64,000 nucleotides of DNA from contig NZ_FXXA01000002.1 of NCBI RefSeq assembly GCF_900184265.1, forward strand, positions 3,703,983 to 3,767,982. The letters are read 5' to 3'. Each line of letters begins with the position of its first letter. Positions within the stretch are counted from its first letter, which is position 1. A program made the translations under genes and the position numbers. The DNA is from Eggerthella timonensis (GTDB taxonomy: Bacteria > Actinomycetota > Coriobacteriia > Coriobacteriales > Eggerthellaceae). Below are positions 1 to 8,397 of the stretch, one piece after another. A model generated the notes under the pieces. The model was not told where the DNA came from. It made no database searches and saw only the letters and a program-made list of their open reading frames with translations.

Positions 1-57
1 AGAACGCGCCGAGCCACGTGACGGCGTGGTCGCGCAAGTCCGAGAACACGAGCCGCA

Positions 58-58
<1 letters not shown>
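1..58 (-). CDS. Partial permease, probable FtsX-like partner of the ABC ATPase
   Basis: This gene runs off the left edge of the window. An ATG at 56-58 overlaps the stop of the upstream ATPase gene (TGATG), and the first codons read MRLVFSDLRDHAVTWLGAF. Tight coupling behind a MacB/LolD-type ATPase suggests the FtsX-like permease of the same transporter. Only the cytoplasmic N-terminus is visible, so the family call rests on context. Confidence 0.5.
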
Positions 59-801
<743 letters not shown>

Positions 802-900
802 AGACTCTCCTTATAATAAGATGCACTGACCAGGACGAAGGAGCCTTCGCCTTGGGTTGAACCATATGAACGAGCGGTTTGGAATGGCGCGCGGAGCGCC

Positions 901-1860
901 TTAGCGGCTGCTCCGCGAGGAACGAAACGCCTTGATCGCGAGGCACACGATGCCGCCGACGGGCCATGCCAGCAGGAAGAGAGGTGCCGCAGGCGTGAAC
1001 GCCAGCACGAGGCCGACCGCCGTTGCCGCGCACATGACGGCAGCGTAGGTGCCGCTCTCGCGCTTCGCACGGCGGGCGCGCTCGGCAAGGTCATCGTCGC
1101 ACATGGCCTCGATCTGCTCTTCGCTCATACCTCCGAGCGATCTGCGGTTGTAGCGCGTGAGGTTGCAGCGCGAGCCCAATAGGCAGCTGCGCACGATGAC
1201 GAACACGCCGACCGCAGCGCACATGAAGAACACCGCGCTTGCAAGCCACACGTCCGCTTGCAGCACGATGGTCGCAGCCGTCCCCGCCAAGATGAGGGCG
1301 ATGCCCGCCACGAGGCCCGTCGAAAGCGTCGTTCGAGCTTGGGTTTTCTGGTCGGCCGTGTAGAAGTCGTCGACGAAGGGATGCGCCTTGCGGAACGCGC
1401 TATGCTCGAACGACGCGGGAAGGATGAGCGCGAGCCCGACGGCCGCGCCGACGAACACGAGCACGGTTGCGAAGTTCCGCACCTCAAGCATCGGCATGAG
1501 CGCGGGATCGGACAGCAGCAGCGCCAGCGCGGCGCCCAGGATGACGATGGCGATGCCGAGCGGGAGCTTCCACGCGAACGTGCGCATGGCTTGTTCGTAT
1601 CCAGTCACGTCCTGCGGCTTCCCCGCCGGGACGCTGGAGGCCTCGGCGGCCGGGCGCGCGGTCAGATCGCCGCACACCAGCTCGTCGAGCGTGCATTCGA
1701 ACAGGGCGCACATGCGCAGCAGCTTGTCCATTTCCGGGTACGCGCGCTCGGCCTCCCATTTCGACACCGATTGGCGACTGACGCCAAGCAGCATGGCAAG
1801 CTGCTCCTGCGTCATGTTGCGCGTGGCGCGCAGGTGTTGCATGTTGTCGCGAAAGCTCAT
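901..1860 (-). CDS. XRE-family regulator with C-terminal membrane domain
   Basis: The 319-aa product has an N-terminal XRE helix-turn-helix (LLGVSRQSVSKWEAER near residues 23-38). A linker follows, then about four hydrophobic segments, for example LGIAIVILGAALALLL and FATVLVFVGAAVGLAL, so the regulator is probably membrane tethered. I place the start at the ATG at 1858-1860, because longer versions would read back through the tRNA fragment at 2048-2107. It sits about 100 bp upstream of the ABC ATPase on the same strand and is a plausible local regulator of it. The inducing signal is unknown. Confidence 0.8.
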   Translation of the reverse strand: MSFRDNMQHLRATRNMTQEQLAMLLGVSRQSVSKWEAERAYPEMDKLLRMCALFECTLDELVCGDLTARPAAEASSVPAGKPQDVTGYEQAMRTFAWKLPLGIAIVILGAALALLLSDPALMPMLEVRNFATVLVFVGAAVGLALILPASFEHSAFRKAHPFVDDFYTADQKTQARTTLSTGLVAGIALILAGTAATIVLQADVWLASAVFFMCAAVGVFVIVRSCLLGSRCNLTRYNRRSLGGMSEEQIEAMCDDDLAERARRAKRESGTYAAVMCAATAVGLVLAFTPAAPLFLLAWPVGGIVCLAIKAFRSSRSSR

Positions 1861-2010
1861 GGGTCCGTCCTTCGTTTGTGCGATCGATGCCCCTATAGTG
1901 CGGGCGCCCCGGCGCTCGCTCAACCAACTTCCGGCTTCTTTTTCGCAGATCGCGTGACAACTTTCGGTATCGAATCGCAGGTAAGAGCGTAGTATACCCC
2001 AACGCAAAAA

Positions 2011-2037
2011 ATCGGGGAGTCCAATGGCCTCCCCGAT
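2011..2037 (-). terminator. Intrinsic terminator behind tRNA-Ala fragment A
   Basis: Perfect 9-bp stem (ATCGGGGAG / CTCCCCGAT) followed on the minus strand by a T run. It lies 10 bp past the CCA end of tRNA fragment A, where a tRNA terminator is expected. Its sequence differs from the terminators behind fragments B and C. Confidence 0.8.
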
Positions 2038-2047
2038 CAAGTTTCCG

Positions 2048-2107
2048 TGGTGGAGATGAAGGGATTCGAACCCTCGACCCCCACGTTGCGAACGTGGTGC
2101 TCTCCCA
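2048..2107 (-). pseudogene. tRNA-Ala(CGC) 3' portion, fragment A
   Basis: These 60 nt match the last 60 nt of a 76-nt tRNA-Ala: D-arm end TGGGAG, an anticodon stem-loop with loop TTCGCAA (anticodon CGC), the T-arm, acceptor strand CATCTCC and CCA. The 5' part is missing and is replaced by element sequence (AAAGGTACGTATA). The tRNA portion is identical to fragment C. It is a remnant of an insertionally split tRNA and is not functional alone. Confidence 0.9.
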
Positions 2108-2129
2108 AAAGGTACGTATAGCACCACAA
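2102..2129. repeat. att junction A: core CTCCCA plus element arm
   Basis: Core CTCCCA (2102-2107), then AAA and the 19-bp arm GGTACGTATAGCACCACAA (2111-2129). The arm matches those at 3117-3135 and 4634-4652 with two or three changes. Its inverted counterpart is at 46381-46399. Arms in inverted orientation around a short core are the expected shape of a serine-integrase attP. Confidence 0.8.
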
Positions 2130-2192
2130 TTGCTTTAGTAACTAGATTGGTGATGCGCCCTTCGCTTGCATACAGCTTGTGCTGAATGCAAG

Positions 2193-2867
2193 CTACTCCA
2201 TTTTCTTTTTGCGGATCTTCTTCAAATAGTTCTTCTTGAACGAATTCGAACCACCGAAGAATATCGCATCGGTGGCCGTGGCCTCGGAGGCATCGTATTT
2301 CACAGCAGTCAGCTCTATCCCACAAACGAAATCTGCAACCTGGGACAAGCAATAGTCACAAGGATGAGCGTCTTTGAACAAATACGCATTCTTCGACAAC
2401 GTATAGCGAATCGCTTCATGAAGCACTTCGCTAACCGCTTGCTGCCCGTCATCGTAATACACTTTAACCTTATCGAACGCTTGGAAGAAGTCGAGGTGAT
2501 CGAACAAGAACGAAGTAATGTCCCGCTTCATGCGAACAAGCAGCTTGCCCGCTTCGTCAAACTCCATCTTCTTGAATAAGAAAGTCCGATATGCGAACGG
2601 AAGGTTTTGAGTGAAAACGAGGAACTTCGAAAGGTGCCTTTTCCTGGCCCCTAGGCTAAGACCGGCATATTCGCGATGGCCGTTCATGAGCGGCGACAGG
2701 TGAAAAGTTATGTCTCTCATTCCGCAGTCGCTCAGAACACATCGATACCTGCTCAGATGAGCGCTAATATCTTCACTTTGGTCGTGAAAGACTAGAGTTA
2801 TCAGGTAGTACTTCGATACCGGGCCGAACTCGCCCGATTCGTCGACGAAGATTGACAGCTCTCGCAA
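2193..2867 (-). CDS. DUF3800 family protein
   Basis: The product is about 224 aa and begins LRELSIFVDESGEFG, the characteristic acidic N-terminal motif of DUF3800. A further conserved region comes later (QVADFVCGIELTAVKYD). The fold is thought to be nuclease-like and the family is common in mobile and defence-associated DNA, but no function is established. I chose the TTG at 2865-2867 because of a purine-rich GGGGGAG just upstream and because homologous N-termini start at this point; an upstream start at 2993 is possible. It is the only gene of cassette 1 and is lower in GC than its surroundings. Confidence 0.75.
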   Translation of the reverse strand: MRELSIFVDESGEFGPVSKYYLITLVFHDQSEDISAHLSRYRCVLSDCGMRDITFHLSPLMNGHREYAGLSLGARKRHLSKFLVFTQNLPFAYRTFLFKKMEFDEAGKLLVRMKRDITSFLFDHLDFFQAFDKVKVYYDDGQQAVSEVLHEAIRYTLSKNAYLFKDAHPCDYCLSQVADFVCGIELTAVKYDASEATATDAIFFGGSNSFKKNYLKKIRKKKME

Positions 2868-3014
2868 TTCTCCCCCATAAAACAAGTTGCCGGGGGACTT
2901 CCCCCGGCTCTTGGAAGTAGCTCCTTGCGAAACCACCACTATTCTTATACCACATTTTGGACGACATTCCAATAGCAATGCCCCTTCGGACAAGAATGCG
3001 CTCCATACGTGAAA

Positions 3015-3043
3015 ATCGGGCCGGAAGGAACTTCCGGCCCGAT
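3015..3043 (-). terminator. Intrinsic terminator behind tRNA-Ala fragment B
   Basis: Perfect 13-bp stem (ATCGGGCCGGAAG / CTTCCGGCCCGAT) with a 3-nt loop, followed on the minus strand by TTTT. It lies directly past the CCA end of tRNA fragment B. Confidence 0.8.
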
Positions 3044-3053
3044 CTGGCTTCCG

Positions 3054-3113
3054 TGGTGGAGATGATGGGATTCGAACCCACGACCCCCACGTTGCGAACG
3101 TGGTGCTCTCCCA
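3054..3113 (-). pseudogene. tRNA-Ala(CGC) 3' portion, fragment B
   Basis: Sixty nt of the same tRNA-Ala 3' portion as fragments A and C. It differs at two T-stem positions that pair with each other (a compensatory change giving GTGGG/CCCAT), so it came from a different functional tRNA-Ala gene and is not a simple duplication of A or C. The 5' portion is absent. Confidence 0.9.
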
Positions 3114-3135
3114 AAAGGTACGTATAACATCACAA
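3108..3135. repeat. att junction B: core CTCCCA plus element arm
   Basis: Core CTCCCA at 3108-3113, then AAA and the arm GGTACGTATAACATCACAA at 3117-3135. The following ACTTTAGTAAC stretch is also shared with junctions A and C. Confidence 0.8.
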
Positions 3136-3281
3136 TTACTTTAGTAACCAAAACGGTGGTGTGCCAACATGTACCAAATTATACTGGGCATACGTTCAGG
3201 TTGTTTTATCGTTGATGAGAAAACGTCTTTGTTGTTTTAATGTATAATTTAAATTAACTATCTTTTTAAGAAGGAGACGAC

Positions 3282-3893
3282 ATGAGCGTTAATCTTCCCT
3301 ACATGCAAGCCTATGGCTTCATTTCTAAGGTACTTGAAAAGATTATACCCGCCTCAACTCCGCCGCGCTTTACTCAAGATTACCTCTCGACAAAGCTAGG
3401 CATTACAAGCAAATCAGCTCGACCTGTTATACCTTTTCTCAAGCGAATGGGCTTCTTGGGGACAGATGGGAGCCCGACAGAACTCTATACTCAATTCAGA
3501 AATTCAACATGTCGTGGACAGGCTGCTGCTAAGGCTCTCAAGGAAGGGTATGCACCCCTATTCGAATCGAACGAATATGCACATATCCTTGGCGACTCCG
3601 AGCTAAAAGAGCTCATCGTCCAAATAACCGGCCTTGAGTCAAATTCAAAAAGCGTAAACGCGATCGCTTGCTCATTTAAGGCCATAAATGAATATGCTGA
3701 CTTTGAAAGCTCCAGCTCTGACGGTCCGGATAACGCAGTATCCGAATTACCGTTGTCACAGCCCGACCTGCAGAGCAGTCTTGCCCCCAATTTGGGGTTA
3801 TCTTATACAATTAATCTCAATCTCCCAGCAACTTCAGATATTTCTGTTTTTGACGCAATTTTCAAAAGCCTAAAGGAGAATCTGCTGAAGTGA
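3282..3893 (+). CDS. DUF5343 domain protein, putative partner of the HEPN gene
   Basis: The 203-aa product has the DUF5343 N-terminal region, a winged-helix-like domain (LPYMQAYGFISKVLEKI, then KSARPVIPFLKRMGFLG near residues 47-63). The C-terminal half is variable and ends in a beta-rich stretch. The start has a strong AAGGAG eight bases upstream. Its stop overlaps the GTG start of the next gene (GTGA), so the two are translationally coupled. The DNA-binding-like fold and the pairing with a HEPN protein suggest an antitoxin or regulator role. That role is inference. Confidence 0.75.
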   Translation: MSVNLPYMQAYGFISKVLEKIIPASTPPRFTQDYLSTKLGITSKSARPVIPFLKRMGFLGTDGSPTELYTQFRNSTCRGQAAAKALKEGYAPLFESNEYAHILGDSELKELIVQITGLESNSKSVNAIACSFKAINEYADFESSSSDGPDNAVSELPLSQPDLQSSLAPNLGLSYTINLNLPATSDISVFDAIFKSLKENLLK

Positions 3894-4486
3894 AGACACA
3901 CGACTCTATAGAGAACTACTTGAAATTATTCCAAGTCAGTAATCAGCTTGCGGAAAACAGTCTTGACAATATCGAAGAAAAATATGCAGTGGATCTAGGT
4001 CGATCGCACATGAAGACCATCGAAGCAGATCGGGATTACTATCCACAAATCAGCCGCAGTATTCGAGTTGAAGCTTCTGAAATGGCAAAAGCATACGAAA
4101 TCTTTTACTCGCTGGAAAAGACCGTTCGTGCTTTTATTGAAGACTCTTTTGACGCAGCCGGAATAACCGATTGGTGGACCGAAGAATATGTTCCACAAAA
4201 AATTAAACTGGAAACCGAGACAAGGATGCAACGGGAAATCGACTCGGGAATGACCCCAAGGTCAATGGATCCTATTGACTATACGAACTTTGGAGAGCTG
4301 AGCGAAATAATCAAGAAGAATTGGGACGTATTCAGCGGCTCCCTAAGAAGTCAGCGAGCCATGGTTAATGTCATGTCAAGGTTAAACACCCTTAGAGGAC
4401 CTATTGCTCACTGTAGTCCCCTTGCGGAAGACGAGCTAATCCGGCTAAAACTCAGCGTTAGGGACTGGTTTCGTCTTATGGAGTAG
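3890..4486 (+). CDS. HEPN-domain protein, putative RNase toxin
   Basis: The 198-aa all-helical protein has a C-terminal HEPN signature, RGPIAH (R-x4-H) near residues 166-171. This is the catalytic motif of HEPN ribonucleases in toxin-antitoxin and abortive-infection systems, and the region resembles Swt1-type HEPN proteins. It starts with a GTG overlapping the DUF5343 stop. The pair forms the only cargo of cassette 2 and ends just before a bidirectional terminator. A toxin role follows from the motif and the gene arrangement; no target can be read from the sequence. Confidence 0.7.
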   Translation: MKTHDSIENYLKLFQVSNQLAENSLDNIEEKYAVDLGRSHMKTIEADRDYYPQISRSIRVEASEMAKAYEIFYSLEKTVRAFIEDSFDAAGITDWWTEEYVPQKIKLETETRMQREIDSGMTPRSMDPIDYTNFGELSEIIKKNWDVFSGSLRSQRAMVNVMSRLNTLRGPIAHCSPLAEDELIRLKLSVRDWFRLME

Positions 4487-4533
4487 CAGCCTAGCAGAAA
4501 GCTCTGCCAACAAACGTACTTCGGATTCACGAA

Positions 4534-4561
4534 AAGAGCCGGTTCAAATGAACCGGCTCTT
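4534..4561. terminator. Bidirectional terminator between the HEPN gene and tRNA fragment C
   Basis: Perfect 12-bp stem (AAGAGCCGGTTC / GAACCGGCTCTT) with loop AAAT, an A run on the left and a T-rich right side. It can end the plus-strand HEPN unit and the minus-strand tRNA. Confidence 0.8.
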
Positions 4562-4570
4562 TGATTTCCG

Positions 4571-4630
4571 TGGTGGAGATGAAGGGATTCGAACCCTCGA
4601 CCCCCACGTTGCGAACGTGGTGCTCTCCCA
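4571..4630 (-). pseudogene. tRNA-Ala(CGC) 3' portion, fragment C
   Basis: Sixty nt identical in tRNA content to fragment A. Joined to the 22-nt 5' portion at 46407-46428 with the shared TGGGAG counted once, it gives exactly 76 nt with matching acceptor strands (GGGGATG / CATCTCC). It is therefore a consistent partner half across the ICE. Confidence 0.9.
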
Positions 4631-4652
4631 AAAGGTACGTATACCATCACAA
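4625..4652. repeat. attL of the ICE: core CTCCCA plus left arm
   Basis: Core CTCCCA (4625-4630) and arm GGTACGTATACCATCACAA (4634-4652). The reverse complement of this arm occurs unchanged at 46381-46399, next to the other copy of the core. The two define the ends of the element. Confidence 0.85.
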
Positions 4653-4761
4653 TTACTTTAGTAACTAAAATGGTGGTGTGTCCTTCGCTTTGCAGGGTAA
4701 AACCATGCAAGGTTCTCCAAATACGCTGTTCAAGCGCTATTAACACCAGCCCCACCGAAAC

Positions 4762-5031
4762 TCATCCGAGTAAATAGTCGCGCCACCACTGGCGATTCTG
4801 TCCACTGTGCTCGCCGAGTAAACCTATTAAGCGCTCCTGTTCTGAAGCGGAGAGCGATGCGAAGTCCTCACGCATCAGCTTGTCGGCCTTGTCGCTCGCA
4901 TCATCGAGCCGCGCCGTTATACCCAGCACCTCATCAACCGAATAGCTGTCGGGAAACTCCTGTGCCATGTCTGCGGCCAGCGAGCTGGTTGCAAGTTCCT
5001 CGCGGGTACCGTCAAAGTCGCGTTTGTCCAT
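4762..5031 (-). CDS. Small acidic protein of unknown function
   Basis: The predicted product is 89 aa, acidic and mostly helical, with no recognised domain. The start at 5029-5031 is supported by AAAGGA about ten bases upstream; longer readings would overlap the parA promoter. It is the first ICE gene inside attL and is divergent from parA, a position often used by small maintenance or regulatory genes. Function unknown. Confidence 0.55.
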   Translation of the reverse strand: MDKRDFDGTREELATSSLAADMAQEFPDSYSVDEVLGITARLDDASDKADKLMREDFASLSASEQERLIGLLGEHSGQNRQWWRDYLLG

Positions 5032-5116
5032 GCCAACGTCCTTTCCTCCACTTCGGGTAAGTCTATCACCCGCACATGACCAACCAACGATCAACCAGCC
5101 GAAAGAAAAGGAGCTG

Positions 5117-5947
5117 ATGGCTATGTCGAAATGCAACGTTCAAGCCGTTCTGAACCAGAAAGGAGGCACGGGGAAAACCACTACGTCCATCAATATAGGA
5201 GCCGCACTGTCCTTGATGGGCAAGAAAGTCTTGCTCGTGGATGCAGACCCACAAGGCAACCTTACAACGGCACTTGGATGGCAGAAGGACGCGCTGAAAG
5301 TAACCCTGCACACTCATATGGAGAAGATCATTGAAGACCAGCCCTTCCCCCCTCGTACCGGCATTCTGCGCCATGAAGAAGGATTCGATGTCATGCCAGC
5401 CAACATCTCATTATCCGGCACGGAGTTGGGGCTGGTATACGCCATGAACCGCGAGCGCATCATGAAGCTCTGGCTCGACCAGGTTAAAGACGCATACGAC
5501 CACGTGCTCATAGACTGCAACTCATCCTTAGGGATGATAACCATCAATGCACTTGTAGCCGCGAACAGCGTAATTGTCCCCGTGCAAGCTCAGTACCTTG
5601 CGGCAGACGGCATGACCCAGCTCATTACAACGGTATCCCGCGTAAAAAGACAGATAAACCCCGATCTAGAGATAAGCGGCCTTCTGCTCACACTGTACGA
5701 CACTCGAACCAACCTCGCAAAGCAAGTCGAACGAAAGATCAGGACTGACTTCGGGGAAAACCTCAGAGTGTTCAGGACGGTCGTTCCGACAGCGGTATCG
5801 GCCGCCGAAGCAAGCGCTTATGGACAAAGCATCTTTAGCTATGACGAAGCAGGTAAAGTCGCGGCGGCATATGCGGCGGTTGCAAAGGAGGTAACGCGAG
5901 ATGCCACGAGGAAAAGAACTGCCTCTAAACCTGACCCCGTTCGATGA
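5117..5947 (+). CDS. parA: ParA-family partition ATPase
   Basis: The 276-aa ATPase segregates the circular form or regulates the element together with ParB. It has the deviant Walker A KGGTGKTTT near residues 15-23, the VDADPQGNL motif and the switch region VLIDCNSSLG. AAAAGGAG precedes the ATG at 5117. The 3' end overlaps parB by 47 bp, so the two are one transcription unit. Confidence 0.93.
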   Translation: MAMSKCNVQAVLNQKGGTGKTTTSINIGAALSLMGKKVLLVDADPQGNLTTALGWQKDALKVTLHTHMEKIIEDQPFPPRTGILRHEEGFDVMPANISLSGTELGLVYAMNRERIMKLWLDQVKDAYDHVLIDCNSSLGMITINALVAANSVIVPVQAQYLAADGMTQLITTVSRVKRQINPDLEISGLLLTLYDTRTNLAKQVERKIRTDFGENLRVFRTVVPTAVSAAEASAYGQSIFSYDEAGKVAAAYAAVAKEVTRDATRKRTASKPDPVR

Positions 5948-6842
5948 TCTTTTCAAGAGCCAAGCGGAACGAGACGATCAAGCCAAGGAAAAGATCGAGG
6001 AAATTCCACTTTCTTTGATCGATGACTTCCCTGAACACCCATTCATTGTCCGCGATGACGAAGACATGATGCGGCTCGTTGAAAGTGTCCGCGAGGTCGG
6101 TGTCCTCACTCCGGTAAGGTTGAGACGCAAGGACGACGGACGCTACGAACTGGTGAGCGGGCATCGCCGCAAGCACGCCGCCGAACTGGCGGGGCTGGAC
6201 ACGCTCCCCTGCGTCGTGAAGGACATGACGCGCGACGAGGCGATCATCGAGATGGTGGACGCCAATTTGCAGCGCGAGAGAATCCTACCGAGCGAAAAGG
6301 CATACTCGTACAAAATGAAACTCGACGCGATGAAACGCCAGGGACAGCGCAGCGATCTGACTTCATCCCCGCCGGGGATGAAGTCCCAACGTAGGCAATC
6401 CCTTGAAATAATCGGCGAAGCAGGAGGGGATAGCCGCAACACCGTTCATCGTTATATCAGACTCACCGAGCTAATTCCGAAGATTCTGGCGCTCGTAGAC
6501 GAGGGCAGCATCGGGATGCGCCCCGCTGTCGAGATCAGCTACTTGCCAAAAAGCGAGCAAGTGGCGCTCGCAGATGCCATCCAAAGCGAGGCGTGCACCC
6601 CGTCGCACGCTCAGGCCATCAAGATGCGGCGTTTCTCAGAGCAAGGCAAGCTCACGCCGGAAGTCGTTCAGTCGATCATGTGTGAGGAAAAGCCCAACCA
6701 GGCAGAGCAGTTCCGTATGCCCAGCGAGCAGCTATCGAAGTTCTTCAAGCCGAGCATGACCAAAGAGGAAAAGGCGGCGCGCATCGTCAAGGCGCTGGAA
6801 CTGCTTGAAAAGCAGGAAAGAAAACGCAGCCTTGAGCGCTGA
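5901..6842 (+). CDS. parB: ParB/Spo0J-like partition protein
   Basis: The 313-aa protein has the ParB N-terminal nuclease-like fold (GVLTPVRLRR, ELVSGHRRKHAAELAG near residues 74-96, including the GxRR-type motif). A central helix-turn-helix region and a charged C-terminus follow. It acts with ParA on centromere-like sites. AAGGAGG precedes the start inside parA. I saw no clear parS palindrome nearby. Confidence 0.93.
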   Translation: MPRGKELPLNLTPFDDLFKSQAERDDQAKEKIEEIPLSLIDDFPEHPFIVRDDEDMMRLVESVREVGVLTPVRLRRKDDGRYELVSGHRRKHAAELAGLDTLPCVVKDMTRDEAIIEMVDANLQRERILPSEKAYSYKMKLDAMKRQGQRSDLTSSPPGMKSQRRQSLEIIGEAGGDSRNTVHRYIRLTELIPKILALVDEGSIGMRPAVEISYLPKSEQVALADAIQSEACTPSHAQAIKMRRFSEQGKLTPEVVQSIMCEEKPNQAEQFRMPSEQLSKFFKPSMTKEEKAARIVKALELLEKQERKRSLER

Positions 6843-6993
6843 GAACCGACTGCGATCAAGGCTGCGTTGATTTGGGAGAGCTGTTTTCGGGTTTCCCCCT
6901 CCCCGAACCCCTCCCCCTTCCCGCGTAAGGGCACCAGCCGAAAAGAGAAGGTTTTTCTTTCGGAAGGTAAATCTCAAACAGGAACAAGGGCGA

Positions 6994-7167
6994 TCAGGCG
7001 ATTCGCTGGATCTCTGCTTGCACCTCGGCGACGCTGGTCTCGGCGAGGACGCTGTACGACGAAGTGGCTGAGTCGAGAGCCGTGTAGACCCCGAAAGCCA
7101 CGAGCACCAAGAATGCAGCGAGCGCCAGCCCGAGCATGCCCTTCAAGATCGAGATCAACATCGTCAT
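6994..7167 (-). CDS. Small single-helix membrane protein
   Basis: The 57-aa product has one hydrophobic segment, GMLGLALAAFLVLVAFGVYT, and a short soluble tail. GGAGG seven bases before the ATG at 7165-7167 supports the start. It is convergent with parB and no family is recognised. A role in the envelope or in element control is possible but unsupported. Confidence 0.5.
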   Translation of the reverse strand: MTMLISILKGMLGLALAAFLVLVAFGVYTALDSATSSYSVLAETSVAEVQAEIQRIA

Positions 7168-7269
7168 CGAACCCACCTCCAAACCGTCGCAACAACCGTA
7201 TACCCGCAGTCTAGCGCCCTATCCGGTGCCGGGTAAACGATGCGATACAACCAAGCGAAGGAGCGCCCA

Positions 7270-7326
7270 ATGGTCAAGCAACTGAAAACACGCACCGCGA
7301 CGAGCCGAAACGAGCGCACACGATGA
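7270..7326 (+). CDS. 18-codon leader peptide coupled to the next gene
   Basis: The tiny reading frame begins MVKQLKTRT and ends NERTR. GAAGGAG lies five bases upstream, and its TGA overlaps the ATG of the next gene (ATGA). The next gene has no Shine-Dalgarno of its own, so translation of this leader probably delivers ribosomes to it. Confidence 0.45.
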   Translation: MVKQLKTRTATSRNERTR

Positions 7327-8384
7327 GAGAGTCAAACGCCTACGACCTCCGGTTCACGGTCGTCGAGGTCGATGACCGTGAATGTCTATTCACAGAATCA
7401 CGAGTCTCGACGAACACCATCCCCCTTCCGTTCCGTAAGTACGAGGTGCGCTACGCCGACGAGGACAGAGCCGCGCACATCGCCGAAAGCGTGGACAGAT
7501 GCTTTCTGGGGACGCTGATCTCACAGGATCCAGCCGACTTCAACGGATGGGACTTCCGGTACCTCGACGATGGCGAGGTCGACTTCTACTCGGGGCCTGA
7601 GACGTCGCTTGCGGCATTCGCGCAAGAGCACGGCATCGAGACGAAGCCAAGGTCGGGAAGAAGCACAAGGAGCATCGGTCTTACGGAGTACGCGGACGAC
7701 TTCGCTGGCGATCCGAAATACGGCTATCACCTGTCCTTCGACGGCTCGCGGCTTATGAGGGACGACGAAACAATCGATGGAGCGTATGAGAAGCGACTCC
7801 AGACAGATCGGTTCACGCACTTCTCCCGCGACGGCGATTACGTCATGTTCTCCACCGCTGCGGACGGGACAGTCGGCGAGCTGATCGCGAACAACTCCTT
7901 CGCTGAAACTGGATTCCTAGACTCTATGGAAGCCGTCCTCACAAGGACGGGCGAAGAGCGGGTGCTTTTCATGGACGACGACGGAACCCGTCCCTACCTG
8001 CCGGAGTTCGTCCGCGACTACGAGTGGGACGTGAAGGGGCAAGATGCCACGAAGCTCGCCTACTACGACGTTGAGACGCAAGGAGCGAGAGCGCTGTATA
8101 CCGAACACACCGTATCCCCGGACACAGTGCCCAAAGCACTTCACATTTACGAGATCGACGGCGACCCCGCGAACCCCGACGGCAAGCAGCGGCTATCCAA
8201 GCGCGCTTACGTCAACTTCCAAGGAACGCTGATAACCGAGCGCCCCCTCGACCTCGGAGCGGACGGCGCGATCTACCTAGACCCCAAGGACGTGAGCCTC
8301 CACTCGGACGCACCCATCAAACTCAAAGACTTCGCGCGTGAGTGCGGCGTGCGCATCAAGCCGCCGAAAGACCGCGAGAGATAG
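7323..8384 (+). CDS. LPD28-like repeat protein of the ICE
   Basis: The 353-aa product has two related halves. Each carries the pattern of large-polyvalent-protein-associated domain 28: residues ~3-70 (CLFTESRVSTNTIPLPFRKYE) and ~245-320 (ALYTEHTVSPDTVPKALHIYE, then YVNFQGTLI). LPD domains occur in ICE and phage proteins that enter recipient cells or handle DNA. The gene lies directly upstream of the giant methylase/helicase gene and its start overlaps a leader peptide stop. No catalytic residues are evident. Confidence 0.65.
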   Translation: MRESNAYDLRFTVVEVDDRECLFTESRVSTNTIPLPFRKYEVRYADEDRAAHIAESVDRCFLGTLISQDPADFNGWDFRYLDDGEVDFYSGPETSLAAFAQEHGIETKPRSGRSTRSIGLTEYADDFAGDPKYGYHLSFDGSRLMRDDETIDGAYEKRLQTDRFTHFSRDGDYVMFSTAADGTVGELIANNSFAETGFLDSMEAVLTRTGEERVLFMDDDGTRPYLPEFVRDYEWDVKGQDATKLAYYDVETQGARALYTEHTVSPDTVPKALHIYEIDGDPANPDGKQRLSKRAYVNFQGTLITERPLDLGADGAIYLDPKDVSLHSDAPIKLKDFARECGVRIKPPKDRER

Positions 8385-8397
8385 GAGGCGAGCGCCT

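Larger units (their letters stand above)
2102..3113. mobile_element. Cassette 1 (DUF3800) between att junctions A and B
   Basis: About 1 kb bounded by direct copies of the composite junction (tRNA-Ala 3' part + CTCCCA + 19-bp arm). It contains one gene (DUF3800), a terminator, and at its right side a second tRNA-Ala 3' part. It has no integrase of its own. It may be a non-autonomous insertion or the deleted remnant of a larger element that once carried a replacement tRNA. Confidence 0.6.
3108..4630. mobile_element. Cassette 2 (DUF5343-HEPN) between att junctions B and C
   Basis: About 1.5 kb bounded by direct copies of the att junction. It holds a two-gene toxin-antitoxin-like unit, a terminator, and a tRNA-Ala 3' part at its right side. 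The base composition is clearly more AT-rich than the ICE or the chromosome. It has no integrase, so its mobility would depend on an enzyme supplied in trans, or it is a deletion remnant. Confidence 0.6.

Noticed and set aside
901-2352. A 483-codon reading of the XRE regulator extending through the tRNA-Ala fragment
   Set aside because: The N-terminal part translates tRNA sequence (RGGRGFES-type peptide) and crosses a terminator; the domain starts at the ATG at 1858-1860.
2773-3151. Open frames over the tRNA fragments at 2048, 3054 and 4571 giving similar peptides
   Set aside because: They are tRNA 3' halves read as protein and lack ribosome-binding sites.
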